From NCBI GenBank assembly GCA_003022815.1, contig PXSL01000080.1, forward strand, positions 1 to 7,604: a stretch of DNA of 7,604 bases, written 5' to 3'. The translations under genes and the position numbers were made by a program. Under the pieces are notes generated by a model that made no database searches, was not told the origin of the DNA, and saw nothing but the letters and a program-made list of their open reading frames with translations. This DNA comes from Halobacteriales archaeon SW_5_68_122. Lineage in GTDB: Archaea; Halobacteriota; Halobacteria; Halobacteriales; Haloarculaceae. Shown here piece by piece: positions 1-5,681 of the stretch; positions within the stretch are counted from its first letter, which is position 1, and every line of letters starts with the position of its first letter.

Positions 1-262
1 GGAGACGCTCGACGACGTCCTGTCGCTCGACGTCACCGACATCCTCGAGCGCCGCCTGCAGACGGTCGCCTACCGGAACGGCCTGGGCAACACGCCCAAA
101 CAGGCCCGGCAGTTCATCGTCCACGGCCACGTCACCGTCGACGGCGCCCGCGTGAACGCACCGTCGTACAAGGTCGACGTCGCCGAGGAGGACTGCATCG
201 AGTTCGACGACACCAGCCCGCTCGCGGACGACCTTCACCCCGAGCGCGCGGAGGACCAGTAA
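1..262 (+). CDS. rps4: Small ribosomal subunit protein uS4, 3' part
   Basis: The gene enters from the left edge; the first complete codon is at base 2 and the stop TAA is at 260-262, leaving the last 86 residues. uS4 is a primary 16S rRNA-binding protein that helps nucleate assembly of the small subunit body. The visible part is the S4 RNA-binding domain: the segment [20 protein letters not shown] followed by [14 protein letters not shown] is the family hallmark. It then runs into an acidic haloarchaeal tail ending HPERAEDQ. One base separates its stop from the rps11 ATG, so the two are co-transcribed and probably translationally coupled. No frameshift is visible. The N-terminal part lies outside the window. 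Identification is firm from sequence recognition and gene order. Confidence 0.95.
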   Translation, partial: ETLDDVLSLDVTDILERRLQTVAYRNGLGNTPKQARQFIVHGHVTVDGARVNAPSYKVDVAEEDCIEFDDTSPLADDLHPERAEDQ

Positions 263-263
263 T

Positions 264-647
264 ATGGCAGACGACGACACCTGGGGCATCGCCCACGTGT
301 ATGCCTCGTTCAACAACACGATAATCACGGTAACGGACCTGACCGGCGCCGAGACCATCACGAAGTCCTCGGGCGGCACGGTCGTGAAACAGAACCGCGA
401 CGAGGCGTCGCCCTACGCGGCCATGCAGATGGCAGAGGTCGTCGCCGAGACGGTCCAGGACGCCGGCATCGACGGCGTCCACGTCCGGGTCCGTGGCCCG
501 GGCGGTAACCAGCAGACCAACCCCGGCCCGGGCGCACAGGCGACCATCCGTGCGCTGGCCCGCGCCGGCCTGGAGATCGGCCGCATCGAGGACGTGACTC
601 CCATCCCGCACGATGGCACGCGGGGCCCGAAGAACGCAGGGTTCTGA
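264..647 (+). CDS. rps11: Small ribosomal subunit protein uS11
   Basis: Encodes a 127-residue uS11, a protein of the 30S platform that contacts 16S rRNA near the mRNA exit and E site. The product is recognised from the N-terminal [19 protein letters not shown], the central [20 protein letters not shown], the [10 protein letters not shown] stretch and the C-terminal signature [20 protein letters not shown]. Length and both ends match haloarchaeal uS11 as I know it, so this gene looks intact, unlike some genes further down. The ATG lies one base after the rps4 stop and the TGA ends one base before the rpoD ATG. That places it inside the conserved rps4-rps11-rpoD segment. Nothing odd was seen. 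Confidence 0.97.
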   Translation: MADDDTWGIAHVYASFNNTIITVTDLTGAETITKSSGGTVVKQNRDEASPYAAMQMAEVVAETVQDAGIDGVHVRVRGPGGNQQTNPGPGAQATIRALARAGLEIGRIEDVTPIPHDGTRGPKNAGF

Positions 648-648
648 C

Positions 649-1425
649 ATGAGCGAGGAGTACGAGGTAACGTTCATCGACCGCGGCGACCGGAGCGCCC
701 GGTTTCTCGTTCGCGGCGTCACGCCCGCCTTCGCCAACGGCGTCCGGCGTGCCATCCTCGCAGACGTGCCGACGCTCTCGATCGACTCCGTGCGGGTCAT
801 CGAGAACTCGTCGGTCATGTTCGACGAGCAAATCGCGCTCCGGCTCGGGCTGATTCCGCTGACGACCCCGGACGACTACCGGCCGGACGAGGCGGTCACG
901 CTAGCCATCGACGTCGAGGGACCGGCGACCGCCTACTCGGGCGACCTGGTCTCGGGCGACGAGCAGGTCCAGCCGGCCGACGAGAACGTGCCCATCATCG
1001 AACTGAAGGAGGGCCAGCGGCTGGAACTGGAGGCCGACGCGGCGCTGGGCCGCGGCAAGGACCACGCCAAACACCAGGGCGGTGTAGCCGTCGGCTACCG
1101 GCACCTCCAGCGCGTCGAGGTTGAGGGCGAGACCGGCGAGTTCGAAGAGGAGGAAGCCGAAATCATCCGCGGCGTCATCGAGGAAGGGGCGGCCGAACAC
1201 GCCGAGGACGACGTCGAGAACGGCGACCTCGTGCCCGCGGAGTCGTTCGATAACGACCTCAGCCAGCGGTACCCCGGCAAGAACGTCGAAGTCGAGGACG
1301 TGCCGAACGCCTTCGTCTTCGACGTCGAGAGCGACGGCTCGGTGACCGTCGACGAACTCGTCCTGAAGGCGGTCGACACGCTGGAATCGCGCGCGAATGA
1401 ACTCGAAGAGGCAGTCCAACTGTAA
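649..1425 (+). CDS. rpoD: DNA-directed RNA polymerase subunit D (Rpo3)
   Basis: A 258-residue Rpo3, the archaeal counterpart of eukaryotic RPB3 and the bacterial alpha N-terminal domain. It pairs with subunit L and, with N (Rpo10) encoded downstream, forms the RNAP assembly platform. The N-terminal dimerisation segment ([20 protein letters not shown] followed by [18 protein letters not shown]) and the [19 protein letters not shown] stretch identify it. The start at 649 is preferred over an in-frame ATG at 613, because 613 lies inside rps11 and would add 12 residues foreign to the family. There is no cysteine anywhere, so the [4Fe-4S] or ferredoxin-like cluster of some archaeal Rpo3 proteins cannot be present; this is usual for haloarchaea as far as I know. 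The acidic 165-200 region is typical halophilic expansion. The gene appears complete. Confidence 0.96.
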   Translation: MSEEYEVTFIDRGDRSARFLVRGVTPAFANGVRRAILADVPTLSIDSVRVIENSSVMFDEQIALRLGLIPLTTPDDYRPDEAVTLAIDVEGPATAYSGDLVSGDEQVQPADENVPIIELKEGQRLELEADAALGRGKDHAKHQGGVAVGYRHLQRVEVEGETGEFEEEEAEIIRGVIEEGAAEHAEDDVENGDLVPAESFDNDLSQRYPGKNVEVEDVPNAFVFDVESDGSVTVDELVLKAVDTLESRANELEEAVQL

Positions 1426-1453
1426 TGAGTCCCACCCCCCACATCCCGACAAT

Positions 1454-1525
1454 CGCGGGCGACGCCCGCGGCGACGACGGCCGGACCGACGGCGGCGGAG
1501 TAGCCGCGCGTCGGTCGGTCCGGCC
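1454..1525 (+). repeat. Two GC-rich hairpins in the rpoD-tRNA spacer
   Basis: Two perfect inverted repeats sit between the rpoD stop and the tRNA promoter. The first is a 7-bp stem, CGCGGGC at 1454-1460 and GCCCGCG at 1464-1470, with a 3-base GAC loop. The second is a 12-bp stem, GGCCGGACCGAC at 1479-1490 and its exact complement at 1514-1525. Its 23-base loop contains a further 5-bp stem (GCGGC 1492-1496 with GCCGC 1503-1507). No T-tract follows, so these do not look like the T-rich archaeal terminator. They may mark RNA processing or pausing between rpoD mRNA and the tRNA. The inverted repeats are seen directly; the role is inferred. Confidence 0.6.
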
Positions 1526-1540
1526 GGCGACGGAACGGGG

Positions 1541-1561
1541 GACCGAAAGCGGCTTTAGTGG
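1541..1561 (+). promoter_or_regulatory. Probable promoter (BRE and TATA box) of tRNA-Leu
   Basis: A CGAAAG stretch at 1544-1549 (possible TFB recognition element) is followed by TTTAGTGG at 1554-1561, a TATA-like box in otherwise very GC-rich DNA. Its centre is about 27 bases before the first base of the mature tRNA at 1585. That is the normal archaeal TATA-to-start distance and would give a primary transcript with almost no 5' leader. The placement suggests that the tRNA, and perhaps the genes after it, have their own promoter in addition to read-through from rps4-rps11-rpoD. Confidence 0.5.
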
Positions 1562-1584
1562 GAAACGAAAACGGAACGATGCGA

Positions 1585-1669
1585 GCAGGGATAGCCAAGT
1601 CAGGCCAACGGCGCAGCGTTCAGGGCGCTGTCCTGTAGAGGTCCGCAGGTTCAAATCCTGCTCCCTGCA
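1585..1669 (+). tRNA. tRNA-Leu, anticodon CAG
   Basis: An 85-base class II tRNA that folds completely by eye. The acceptor GCAGGGA (1585-1591) pairs with TCCCTGC (1662-1668), with discriminator A at 1669. The D stem is GCC (1594-1596) with GGC (1610-1612). The anticodon stem CAGCG (1614-1618) pairs with CGCTG (1626-1630), with loop TTCAGGG and anticodon CAG at 1621-1623. A 14-base variable arm occupies 1631-1644. The T stem GCAGG (1645-1649) pairs with CCTGC (1657-1661), with loop TTCAAAT. The long variable arm and A73 fit leucine. It reads CUG codons, common in this GC-rich coding. No intron and no encoded CCA are seen. It lies between rpoD and rpl18e, a place where I expect a leucine tRNA in haloarchaea. 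Confidence 0.95.
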
Positions 1670-1678
1670 TCCAACTTC

Positions 1679-1948
1679 AGCGATGTCGCCGAGCGCCTCG
1701 AGAAACCCCGGCGCACGCACGCGGAGGTCAACCTGGGCCGCATCGAGCGGTACGCCCAGGCCGACGAGACTGTGGTCGTGCCCGGCAAGGTGCTCGGGTC
1801 CGGCGCCCTCCGGAAGGAGGTCACCGTCGCAGCCGTCGACTTCTCGTCGACGGCCCGGACCAAAATCGACCAGGCCGGCGAAGCAATAGAGCTCGAACAG
1901 GCACTCGAAGACAACCCCGACGGCGCCAACGTGCGGGTGATTCGATGA
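1679..1948 (+). CDS. rpl18e: Large ribosomal subunit protein eL18 (L18e), lacking its 5' end
   Basis: The frame ending at TGA 1946-1948 encodes 88 residues that match haloarchaeal L18e from [20 protein letters not shown] through [11 protein letters not shown] to the C-terminal NVRVIR. L18e is an archaeal/eukaryotic large-subunit protein. The Haloarcula protein, as I remember it, is 116 residues, so about 27-28 N-terminal residues are missing. No ATG, GTG or TTG occurs in this frame between the in-frame TAG at 1592-1594 (inside the tRNA) and the middle of the protein. The frame comes straight out of the tRNA through only about ten bases of uncertain sequence. The nearby ATG at 1683 is in another frame. 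The normal spacer and gene start therefore appear deleted or misassembled. The last codon overlaps the rpl13 ATG. Product identity is firm; whether it is expressed is not. Confidence 0.85.
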   Translation, partial: SDVAERLEKPRRTHAEVNLGRIERYAQADETVVVPGKVLGSGALRKEVTVAAVDFSSTARTKIDQAGEAIELEQALEDNPDGANVRVIR

Positions 1949-2394
1949 GTTACGCGGAATTCGAAGCTGACGTCGTCGTCGACGCCCGCGACTGCATCGT
2001 GGGCCGCGTCGCCTCCCAGGTCGCCCAGCGCGCGCTGGACGGCGAGCGGGTGGCCGTGGTCAACGCCGAGCAAGCGGTCATCACGGGCAGCGAGGAGGAC
2101 GTCATGTCGGTGTACCGCCAGCGTGACGCTGTCGGCTCCGACCGGGGACCGAACTACCCCAAGCGGCCCGACCGCATCTTCAAGCGGGCGGTCCGCGGGA
2201 TGGTTCCCTACGAGAAGACCCGCGGCCGGGAGGCGCTCGGCCGGGTCCGCGTCTACGTGGGCAACCCCTACGAGGACGACGATGCCGTCGAAGCAGAGGT
2301 GCTCGAGGACACCTCGCTGGACCGACTGTCGAACATCAAATTCGTCTCGCTCGGCGACGTGAGCGAGAACCTGGGTGCTAACGTCACATGGTAA
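1945..2394 (+). CDS. rpl13: Large ribosomal subunit protein uL13
   Basis: A 149-residue uL13, an early-assembling 23S rRNA-binding protein of the large subunit. Recognised from [20 protein letters not shown] near the N-terminus, the [20 protein letters not shown] core (residues ~70-90), and the C-terminal [13 protein letters not shown] and LGANVTW typical of haloarchaea. The ATG overlaps the rpl18e stop (ATGA), and the last seven bases overlap the start of rps9, so translation is probably coupled. A GGTGAT sequence at 1936-1941 just upstream partly matches the Shine-Dalgarno consensus but is very close to the start. An acidic patch around residues 111-121 is slightly longer than in the proteins I recall. 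The gene appears complete. Confidence 0.95.
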   Translation: MSYAEFEADVVVDARDCIVGRVASQVAQRALDGERVAVVNAEQAVITGSEEDVMSVYRQRDAVGSDRGPNYPKRPDRIFKRAVRGMVPYEKTRGREALGRVRVYVGNPYEDDDAVEAEVLEDTSLDRLSNIKFVSLGDVSENLGANVTW

Positions 2395-2690
2395 CCAACA
2401 CGGAGCAGGCGCGGCTGAAGATGCTCGAACCGTTCCGCATTGCCGACGAGGAACTGCGCGACGACGTCAACGTCGACGTCTCGGTCTCCGGCGGCGGCTT
2501 CGCCGGACAGGCGGACGCCGTCCGGACCGCCGTCGCCCGCGGGCTCGTCGAGCACACCAGCGACGCCGAACTGCGGGACGCGTTCATGTCCTTCGACCGC
2601 TCGCTGCTGGTCAACGACGTCCGGCAGTCCGAACCGAAAAAGTGGGGCGGCCCCGGCGCGCGGGCCCGCTACCAGAAGTCCTACCGCTGA
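2388..2690 (+). CDS. rps9: Small ribosomal subunit protein uS9 with internal N-terminal deletion
   Basis: A 100-residue uS9. The first five residues, MVTNT, are the expected haloarchaeal start. The sequence then jumps to [20 protein letters not shown] and continues normally to [14 protein letters not shown], the basic tail that reaches the P-site tRNA. The Haloarcula protein, as I remember it, is 132 residues. The missing part equals 32 codons (96 bases) and would contain the conserved GKKKTAVARATV strand and the following VRIN...PVELVEP segment. The deletion is exactly in frame, so the gene stays open, but the product would lack the first beta-strand of the S5-like fold and is unlikely to be a normal uS9. 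The gene overlaps rpl13 by seven bases and lies 12 bases before rpoN. Identity is certain; integrity is doubtful. Confidence 0.92.
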   Translation: MVTNTEQARLKMLEPFRIADEELRDDVNVDVSVSGGGFAGQADAVRTAVARGLVEHTSDAELRDAFMSFDRSLLVNDVRQSEPKKWGGPGARARYQKSYR

Positions 2691-2695
2691 GGTGA
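2689..2695 (+). promoter_or_regulatory. Strong Shine-Dalgarno of rpoN
   Basis: GAGGTGA overlaps the rps9 stop codon and is complementary to the haloarchaeal 16S rRNA 3' end over seven bases. It lies 7 bases before the ATG at 2703 and 10 before the second ATG at 2706, so it supports initiation at one of these tandem ATGs. Most other starts in this operon rely on stop-start overlap and show no comparable site. Confidence 0.6.
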
Positions 2696-2702
2696 CCGGG
2701 AC

Positions 2703-2897
2703 ATGATGGTACCGGTCCGGTGTTTCACGTGCGGTAACGTCGTCGGCGAGCACTGGGAGGAGTTCAAGACTCGCGCCCGCGAGGGCGACGAGGACCCCGC
2801 CGAGGTGCTGGACGAGCTCGGCGTCGAGCGGGCCTGCTGTCGGCGGATGCTCGTCTCCCACAAGGACCTCGTCGACATCGTCTCCCCCTACCAATGA
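2703..2897 (+). CDS. rpoN: DNA-directed RNA polymerase subunit N (Rpo10)
   Basis: A 64-residue Rpo10, the archaeal homologue of eukaryotic RPB10, which binds zinc and joins the D-L platform on which the large RNAP subunits assemble. The zinc ligands are all present: Cys7 and Cys10 in RCFTCG, and the adjacent Cys45-Cys46 in ACCRRM, the atypical CX2C...CC arrangement of this family. The start [11 protein letters not shown] and end LVDIVSPYQ match the full-length haloarchaeal protein. Two consecutive ATGs (2703, 2706) could serve as start; the longer form is given because homologues begin MMVPVR. The last codons overlap the rpoK ATG (ATGA). No abnormality was seen. Encoding D, N and K together supplies three small RNAP subunits from one operon. 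Confidence 0.96.
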   Translation: MMVPVRCFTCGNVVGEHWEEFKTRAREGDEDPAEVLDELGVERACCRRMLVSHKDLVDIVSPYQ

Positions 2898-3067
2898 GAG
2901 GAACCAATCGATACGAGAAGGCGCGCATCCTGGGGGCCCGAGCCCTGCAGGTGTCCTACGGAGCGCCGGTGCTCGTCGACACCGACCAGACCGAGCCGAT
3001 TCTCGTCGCCGCCGAGGAGTACGACGCCGAGGTCCTCCCCTTCACGGTGCGCCGGGGTGAGGAGTAG
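2894..3067 (+). CDS. rpoK: DNA-directed RNA polymerase subunit K (Rpo6)
   Basis: A 57-residue protein, start ATG 2894 overlapping the rpoN stop, stop TAG 3065-3067. Rpo6 is the archaeal counterpart of eukaryotic RPB6 and bacterial omega, which clamps the largest subunit and promotes RNAP assembly. The family core is present: [20 protein letters not shown], then [19 protein letters not shown], and the C-terminal LPFTVRR. The N-terminus [11 protein letters not shown] is short, as in other haloarchaeal Rpo6 proteins, which lack the acidic N-terminal extension of the eukaryotic protein. The enolase ATG follows the stop with no spacer. Length, overlap and motif leave little doubt. Confidence 0.94.
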   Translation: MRGTNRYEKARILGARALQVSYGAPVLVDTDQTEPILVAAEEYDAEVLPFTVRRGEE

Positions 3068-5035
3068 ATGACCCTCGTTACGGAGGTCCGGCTCCGCCGG
3101 GTGCTCGACAGCCGGGGCAACCCGACCGTCGAGGCCGAGGTCCGGACCGAAAGCGGCGGGTTCGGCCGCGGCGCCGCCCCCTCCGGCGCGTCGACCGGCG
3201 AGCACGAAGCCGTCGAGCGACCGGCCGGCGAGGCCATCACCAAGGCCCGCGAGCTCGCCGTCCCCCGGCTGGAGGGGCAGGTGTACGCCGGCGACCAGCG
3301 CGGCGTCGACAGCACGCTCCGGGCGGCCGACGGCACCGACGACTTCTCGGAAATCGGCGCCAACTCCGCGGTCGCCATCTCGATGGCCGCCGCGAAGGCC
3401 GCCGCCGACGTGCTCGGTGCGCCGCTGTACCAGCACCTCGGTGGCGCCTTCCGCGGCCGGGACTTCCCGGTGCCGCTCGGGAACGTCATCGGCGGCGGCG
3501 AACACGCCGCCGACGCGACCCACATCCAGGAGTTCCTGGCGGCGCCCGTCGGCGCCCCTTCGGTGACCGACGCCGTGTTCGCCAACGCCCGCGTCCACGG
3601 CGAGGTCGGCGACCTGCTCGCCGAGCGCGGCGTCGCCGCCGCCAAGGGCGACGAGGGCGCATGGGCGCCCGCCATCGACGACGCGGAGGCCTTCGAGGTC
3701 GTCGACGAGGCCGTCGACGCCGTCTCCGAGGAGGTCGGCTTCGAGATCGGCTTCGGCCTCGACGTCGCCGGCGCCGAGCTGTACGAGGACGGCGCCTACC
3801 ACTACGGCGAGGAGAGCCGGACCCCCGACGAACAGATCGAGTACGTCGCGGACCTCGTCGACGAGTACGGACTCGTCTACGTCGAGGACCCACTCGACGA
3901 GGACGACTATGAGGGCTTCGCCGAGCTGACCGACCGGGTGGGCGGCGGGGCGCTCGGCGCCCCGGATAGCGCGAGCGGGCACGGCCCGCGAGCGGGAGAG
4001 ACGCTCGTCTGCGGTGACGACCTGTTCGTCACCAACACCGACCGGCTCGCCGAGGGCATCGAGGCGGGCGCCGGCAACAGCGTCCTGGTGAAGCCGAACC
4101 AGATCGGGACGCTGTCGGACGCCTTCGACGCCATCGAGCTGGCCGTTGCGAACGGCTACGCCCCCGTGGTCTCCCACCGCAGCGGCGAGACGGAGGACAC
4201 CACCATCGCACACCTCGCCGTTGCGACCGACGCGCCGTACGTCAAGACGGGCGCGGTCGGCGGCGAGGAAGAAGAGCTCGACGACGACGTCGACGCTAAA
4301 GAGGCCGACCCCACGAACGAGGAAGCGCCCGCCGAGACGGCCGCCGACGAGGCGACCGACGAGACCGAAACAACCGACGAAACCGACGGGACGGAGCCGG
4401 AGACGGAAGCCGACGGGGAGCCCGTCCTTGACGAGGACGTCATGCCGGACGAGGAGGCCGACCTCCTCATCCCAGTCGAGGACTACCTAGCGGCCGGCGT
4501 ACACATCGGCACCCAGCAGAAGACCGAGTCCATGGAGCGGTTCATCCACCGCGTCCGGACCGACGGCCTGTACGTACTGGACGTCTCGACAACCGACCGG
4601 CGCATTCGGACGGCGGCGTCGTTTCTGGCCAACTACCAGCCCGAGCAGATTCTGGTGGCCTCCAGCCGCCAGTACGGCCGGTTCCCGGCCGAGAAGTTCG
4701 CCGACGCCGTCGGCGCCCGCGCCCGCACGGGCCGGTTCATCCCCGGCACGCTGACCAACCCCGACTACGAGGGCTACATCGAACCCGACGTCGTAGTCGT
4801 CACCGACCCCATCGGCGACTCCCAGGCGGTCAAGGAGGCCATTACGGTCGGCATCCCCGTCATTGCGATGTGCGACTCCAACAACACGACGTCGAACGTT
4901 GACCTCGTGGTCCCGACAAACAACAAGGGACGGAAGGCACTCAGCGTCATCTACTGGCTGCTCGCCAACGAGACGCTGGACCGCCGCGGCGCCGAGCCCG
5001 CCTACGCCCTCGAGGACTTCGAGACCGAGCTGTAG
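3068..5035 (+). CDS. eno: Enolase reading frame fused in frame to ribosomal protein S2
   Basis: One 655-codon frame. Residues 1-400 are enolase, which dehydrates 2-phosphoglycerate to phosphoenolpyruvate in the cytosol. Expected catalytic residues are present: the S39 loop (SGASTG), H146, E155, E196 (KGDEGAW), metal ligands D232, E273 and D317, then K342 (LVKPNQIGT), H370 (SHRSGE) and K393 (VKTGAVGG). Residues 294-310 are a 17-residue insertion not expected in haloarchaeal enolases. Normal enolase continues from GAVGGE with about 15 residues (RTAKLNELIRI...) and a stop. Here GAVGGE at 4250-4267 runs directly into the acidic N-terminal tail of S2. Enolase stop, spacer and S2 start are all absent. 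Without the insertion the enolase part is 383 residues, consistent with loss of only the last ~15. It begins directly after the rpoK stop. The lost C-terminal helix, an assembly join or a true fusion cannot be told apart here. Confidence 0.9.
   Translation: MTLVTEVRLRRVLDSRGNPTVEAEVRTESGGFGRGAAPSGASTGEHEAVERPAGEAITKARELAVPRLEGQVYAGDQRGVDSTLRAADGTDDFSEIGANSAVAISMAAAKAAADVLGAPLYQHLGGAFRGRDFPVPLGNVIGGGEHAADATHIQEFLAAPVGAPSVTDAVFANARVHGEVGDLLAERGVAAAKGDEGAWAPAIDDAEAFEVVDEAVDAVSEEVGFEIGFGLDVAGAELYEDGAYHYGEESRTPDEQIEYVADLVDEYGLVYVEDPLDEDDYEGFAELTDRVGGGALGAPDSASGHGPRAGETLVCGDDLFVTNTDRLAEGIEAGAGNSVLVKPNQIGTLSDAFDAIELAVANGYAPVVSHRSGETEDTTIAHLAVATDAPYVKTGAVGGEEEELDDDVDAKEADPTNEEAPAETAADEATDETETTDETDGTEPETEADGEPVLDEDVMPDEEADLLIPVEDYLAAGVHIGTQQKTESMERFIHRVRTDGLYVLDVSTTDRRIRTAASFLANYQPEQILVASSRQYGRFPAEKFADAVGARARTGRFIPGTLTNPDYEGYIEPDVVVVTDPIGDSQAVKEAITVGIPVIAMCDSNNTTSNVDLVVPTNNKGRKALSVIYWLLANETLDRRGAEPAYALEDFETEL
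3947..3997 (+). repeat. 17-codon in-frame insertion in enolase made of two hairpins
   Basis: The 51 bases separate ELTDRVGG from [10 protein letters not shown], segments that I expect to be contiguous in haloarchaeal enolase. The block holds a 7-bp hairpin (GGGGCGC 3947-3953 and GCGCCCC 3957-3963, loop TCG). A 6-bp hairpin follows (GCGGGC 3975-3980 and GCCCGC 3984-3989, loop ACG). The 9-base direct repeat GCGAGCGGG occurs at 3971-3979 and 3988-3996. It has no stop in frame and encodes a Gly/Ala/Ser/Arg-rich loop just before metal ligand D317. It resembles a small palindromic repeat unit inserted in the gene; this origin is inferred. Confidence 0.55.
4268..5035 (+). CDS. rps2: Small ribosomal subunit protein uS2, start missing, fused to enolase
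   Basis: Residues 401 onward of the fused frame are uS2, a late-binding protein at the head-body junction of the 30S subunit. The first ~60 residues are the Glu/Asp/Thr-rich, probably disordered acidic tail found in haloarchaeal S2. The conserved protein starts at [20 protein letters not shown] and runs through [52 protein letters not shown] and [20 protein letters not shown] to LEDFETEL, all as expected. A native initiator, normally before the acidic tail, is not present in the frame. An in-frame ATG at 4442 (MPDEEADLL) could start a 197-residue form keeping the whole conserved domain. The gene closes the operon; a T-rich stretch follows the stop. Confidence 0.92.
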   Translation, partial: EEELDDDVDAKEADPTNEEAPAETAADEATDETETTDETDGTEPETEADGEPVLDEDVMPDEEADLLIPVEDYLAAGVHIGTQQKTESMERFIHRVRTDGLYVLDVSTTDRRIRTAASFLANYQPEQILVASSRQYGRFPAEKFADAVGARARTGRFIPGTLTNPDYEGYIEPDVVVVTDPIGDSQAVKEAITVGIPVIAMCDSNNTTSNVDLVVPTNNKGRKALSVIYWLLANETLDRRGAEPAYALEDFETEL

Positions 5036-5038
5036 CGC

Positions 5039-5055
5039 GTTTTCGTCCTGTTTCC
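5039..5055 (+). terminator. T-rich stretch after rps2, possible terminator
   Basis: The 23-base gap between the rps2 stop and the stop of the convergent Nudix gene contains TTTT at 5040-5043 and TTT at 5051-5053 on the plus strand, unusual in DNA this rich in GC. Short T-tracts are the main sequence signal for archaeal termination, so this is a plausible end for the long operon. No hairpin accompanies it. Confidence 0.4.
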
Positions 5056-5058
5056 CGC

Positions 5059-5595
5059 CTACTCCCGTAGCGACAGCTCCGCGAGTTCGTCGTACAGCAG
5101 GCTCTCGGGGACCGTCTCGCTCCACCGCAGGTCCTCGACGCCCTCGCCCGGCCGGGCGTGCCCGGCGTCGGCGCTCGCGTTCGCCGGGTGGCCTTCAAAA
5201 GAGACGTACGGGTTCGGCATCGGGTCGCGATCGGTCCAGTCGTCCATGTAGAGCAGGTGGACCTGCGCCAGCCCGTCGATGCTGGACTCGAGGCCGGTCG
5301 CTTCCCGAACCCCCCGGACCGCACACTCGCGGTAGGACTCTCCGGGGCGACGGCCGTCGCCGGGGTCGACCCAGCTGTCGGCGCCCTCGTAGCGTACGAG
5401 CAGGACCCGGCCGTCGTCGTCCCGGACTCGTACGCCTGCCCCGCCGACAACGCCGAAGAACTCGAATGTCTCGACGACGGCGTCGTACTCGTCGGGCGCA
5501 CAGTCGACCCGGCGGCCCACGAGGTCCACCTCGCCGTGCTCGGCGGCGAGGTCGGCGACCAGGCCGTTGACGTGCCGGAGCAACTCCGCGGACAC
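5059..5595 (-). CDS. Nudix-fold hydrolase family protein with degenerate Nudix box
   Basis: Transcribed towards rps2, 178 residues from a GTG at 5593-5595. Upstream extension to longer forms runs into the mvk promoter and is Arg-rich shadow sequence, so the short form is preferred; another GTG two codons upstream (5599-5601) is possible. After an N-terminal helical part (VSAELLRHVNGLVADL) the Nudix fold begins near residue 47 (FGVVGGAGVRVRDDDGRVLL). The box GX5EX7REUXEEXGU lies at 80-102 but deviates: D80 for Gly, G95 for the Glu of RE, and A99 for the second Glu of EE; E86, R94, E98 and G101 remain. Nudix enzymes cleave nucleoside diphosphate-X compounds using these Glu residues to hold Mg2+, so catalysis may be altered or absent. 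A related gene beside rps2/mvk is, to my recollection, common in haloarchaea. The substrate is unknown. Confidence 0.75.
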   Translation of the reverse strand: MSAELLRHVNGLVADLAAEHGEVDLVGRRVDCAPDEYDAVVETFEFFGVVGGAGVRVRDDDGRVLLVRYEGADSWVDPGDGRRPGESYRECAVRGVREATGLESSIDGLAQVHLLYMDDWTDRDPMPNPYVSFEGHPANASADAGHARPGEGVEDLRWSETVPESLLYDELAELSLRE

Positions 5596-5653
5596 ACCCA
5601 CGGTCCGGCCGCCAGCGGCTTGGGCGTTACTGACTCCCGGAGTTCGGACATGC

Positions 5654-5660
5654 TTTTTAT
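5654..5660 (+). promoter_or_regulatory. TATA box of mvk, leaderless start; possibly bidirectional
   Basis: TTTTTAT in a GC-rich gap is centred about 25 bases before the mvk ATG at 5682. This spacing would place the transcription start at or next to the start codon, giving a leaderless mRNA, which is common in haloarchaea. On the minus strand the same bases read ATAAAAA and lie about 60 bases upstream of the Nudix GTG, so the element could serve both divergent genes. No other AT-rich element was seen between them. Confidence 0.6.
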
Positions 5661-5681
5661 CGGCCGGCCAGAGGGTGAGGT

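Noticed and set aside
613..648. Earlier in-frame ATG for rpoD
   Set aside because: It lies inside rps11 and adds 12 residues not expected in Rpo3; ATG 649 directly after the rps11 stop fits the operon.
1454..1525. Intrinsic terminator after rpoD
   Set aside because: Stems are strong but no T-tract follows, and archaeal termination depends on T-rich sequence rather than hairpins; kept only as a structural repeat.
1425..1889. 154-codon plus-strand ORF starting at TAATG after rpoD
   Set aside because: It runs through the spacer hairpins, the tRNA and the out-of-frame part of rpl18e; its composition is Arg/Ser/Pro shadow sequence and it matches no family.
1683..1889. ATG at 1683 as start of rpl18e
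   Set aside because: It is in the +1 frame relative to the L18e residues, so it cannot supply the missing start.
2888..4213. 441-codon minus-strand ORF opposite eno
   Set aside because: Antisense shadow of a GC-rich gene; the plus strand encodes an unmistakable enolase over the same bases.
4268..4450. Repetitive acidic Glu/Asp/Thr stretch as a separate novel repeat protein
   Set aside because: It is the usual variable acidic N-terminal tail of haloarchaeal S2 and is continuous with the S2 domain.
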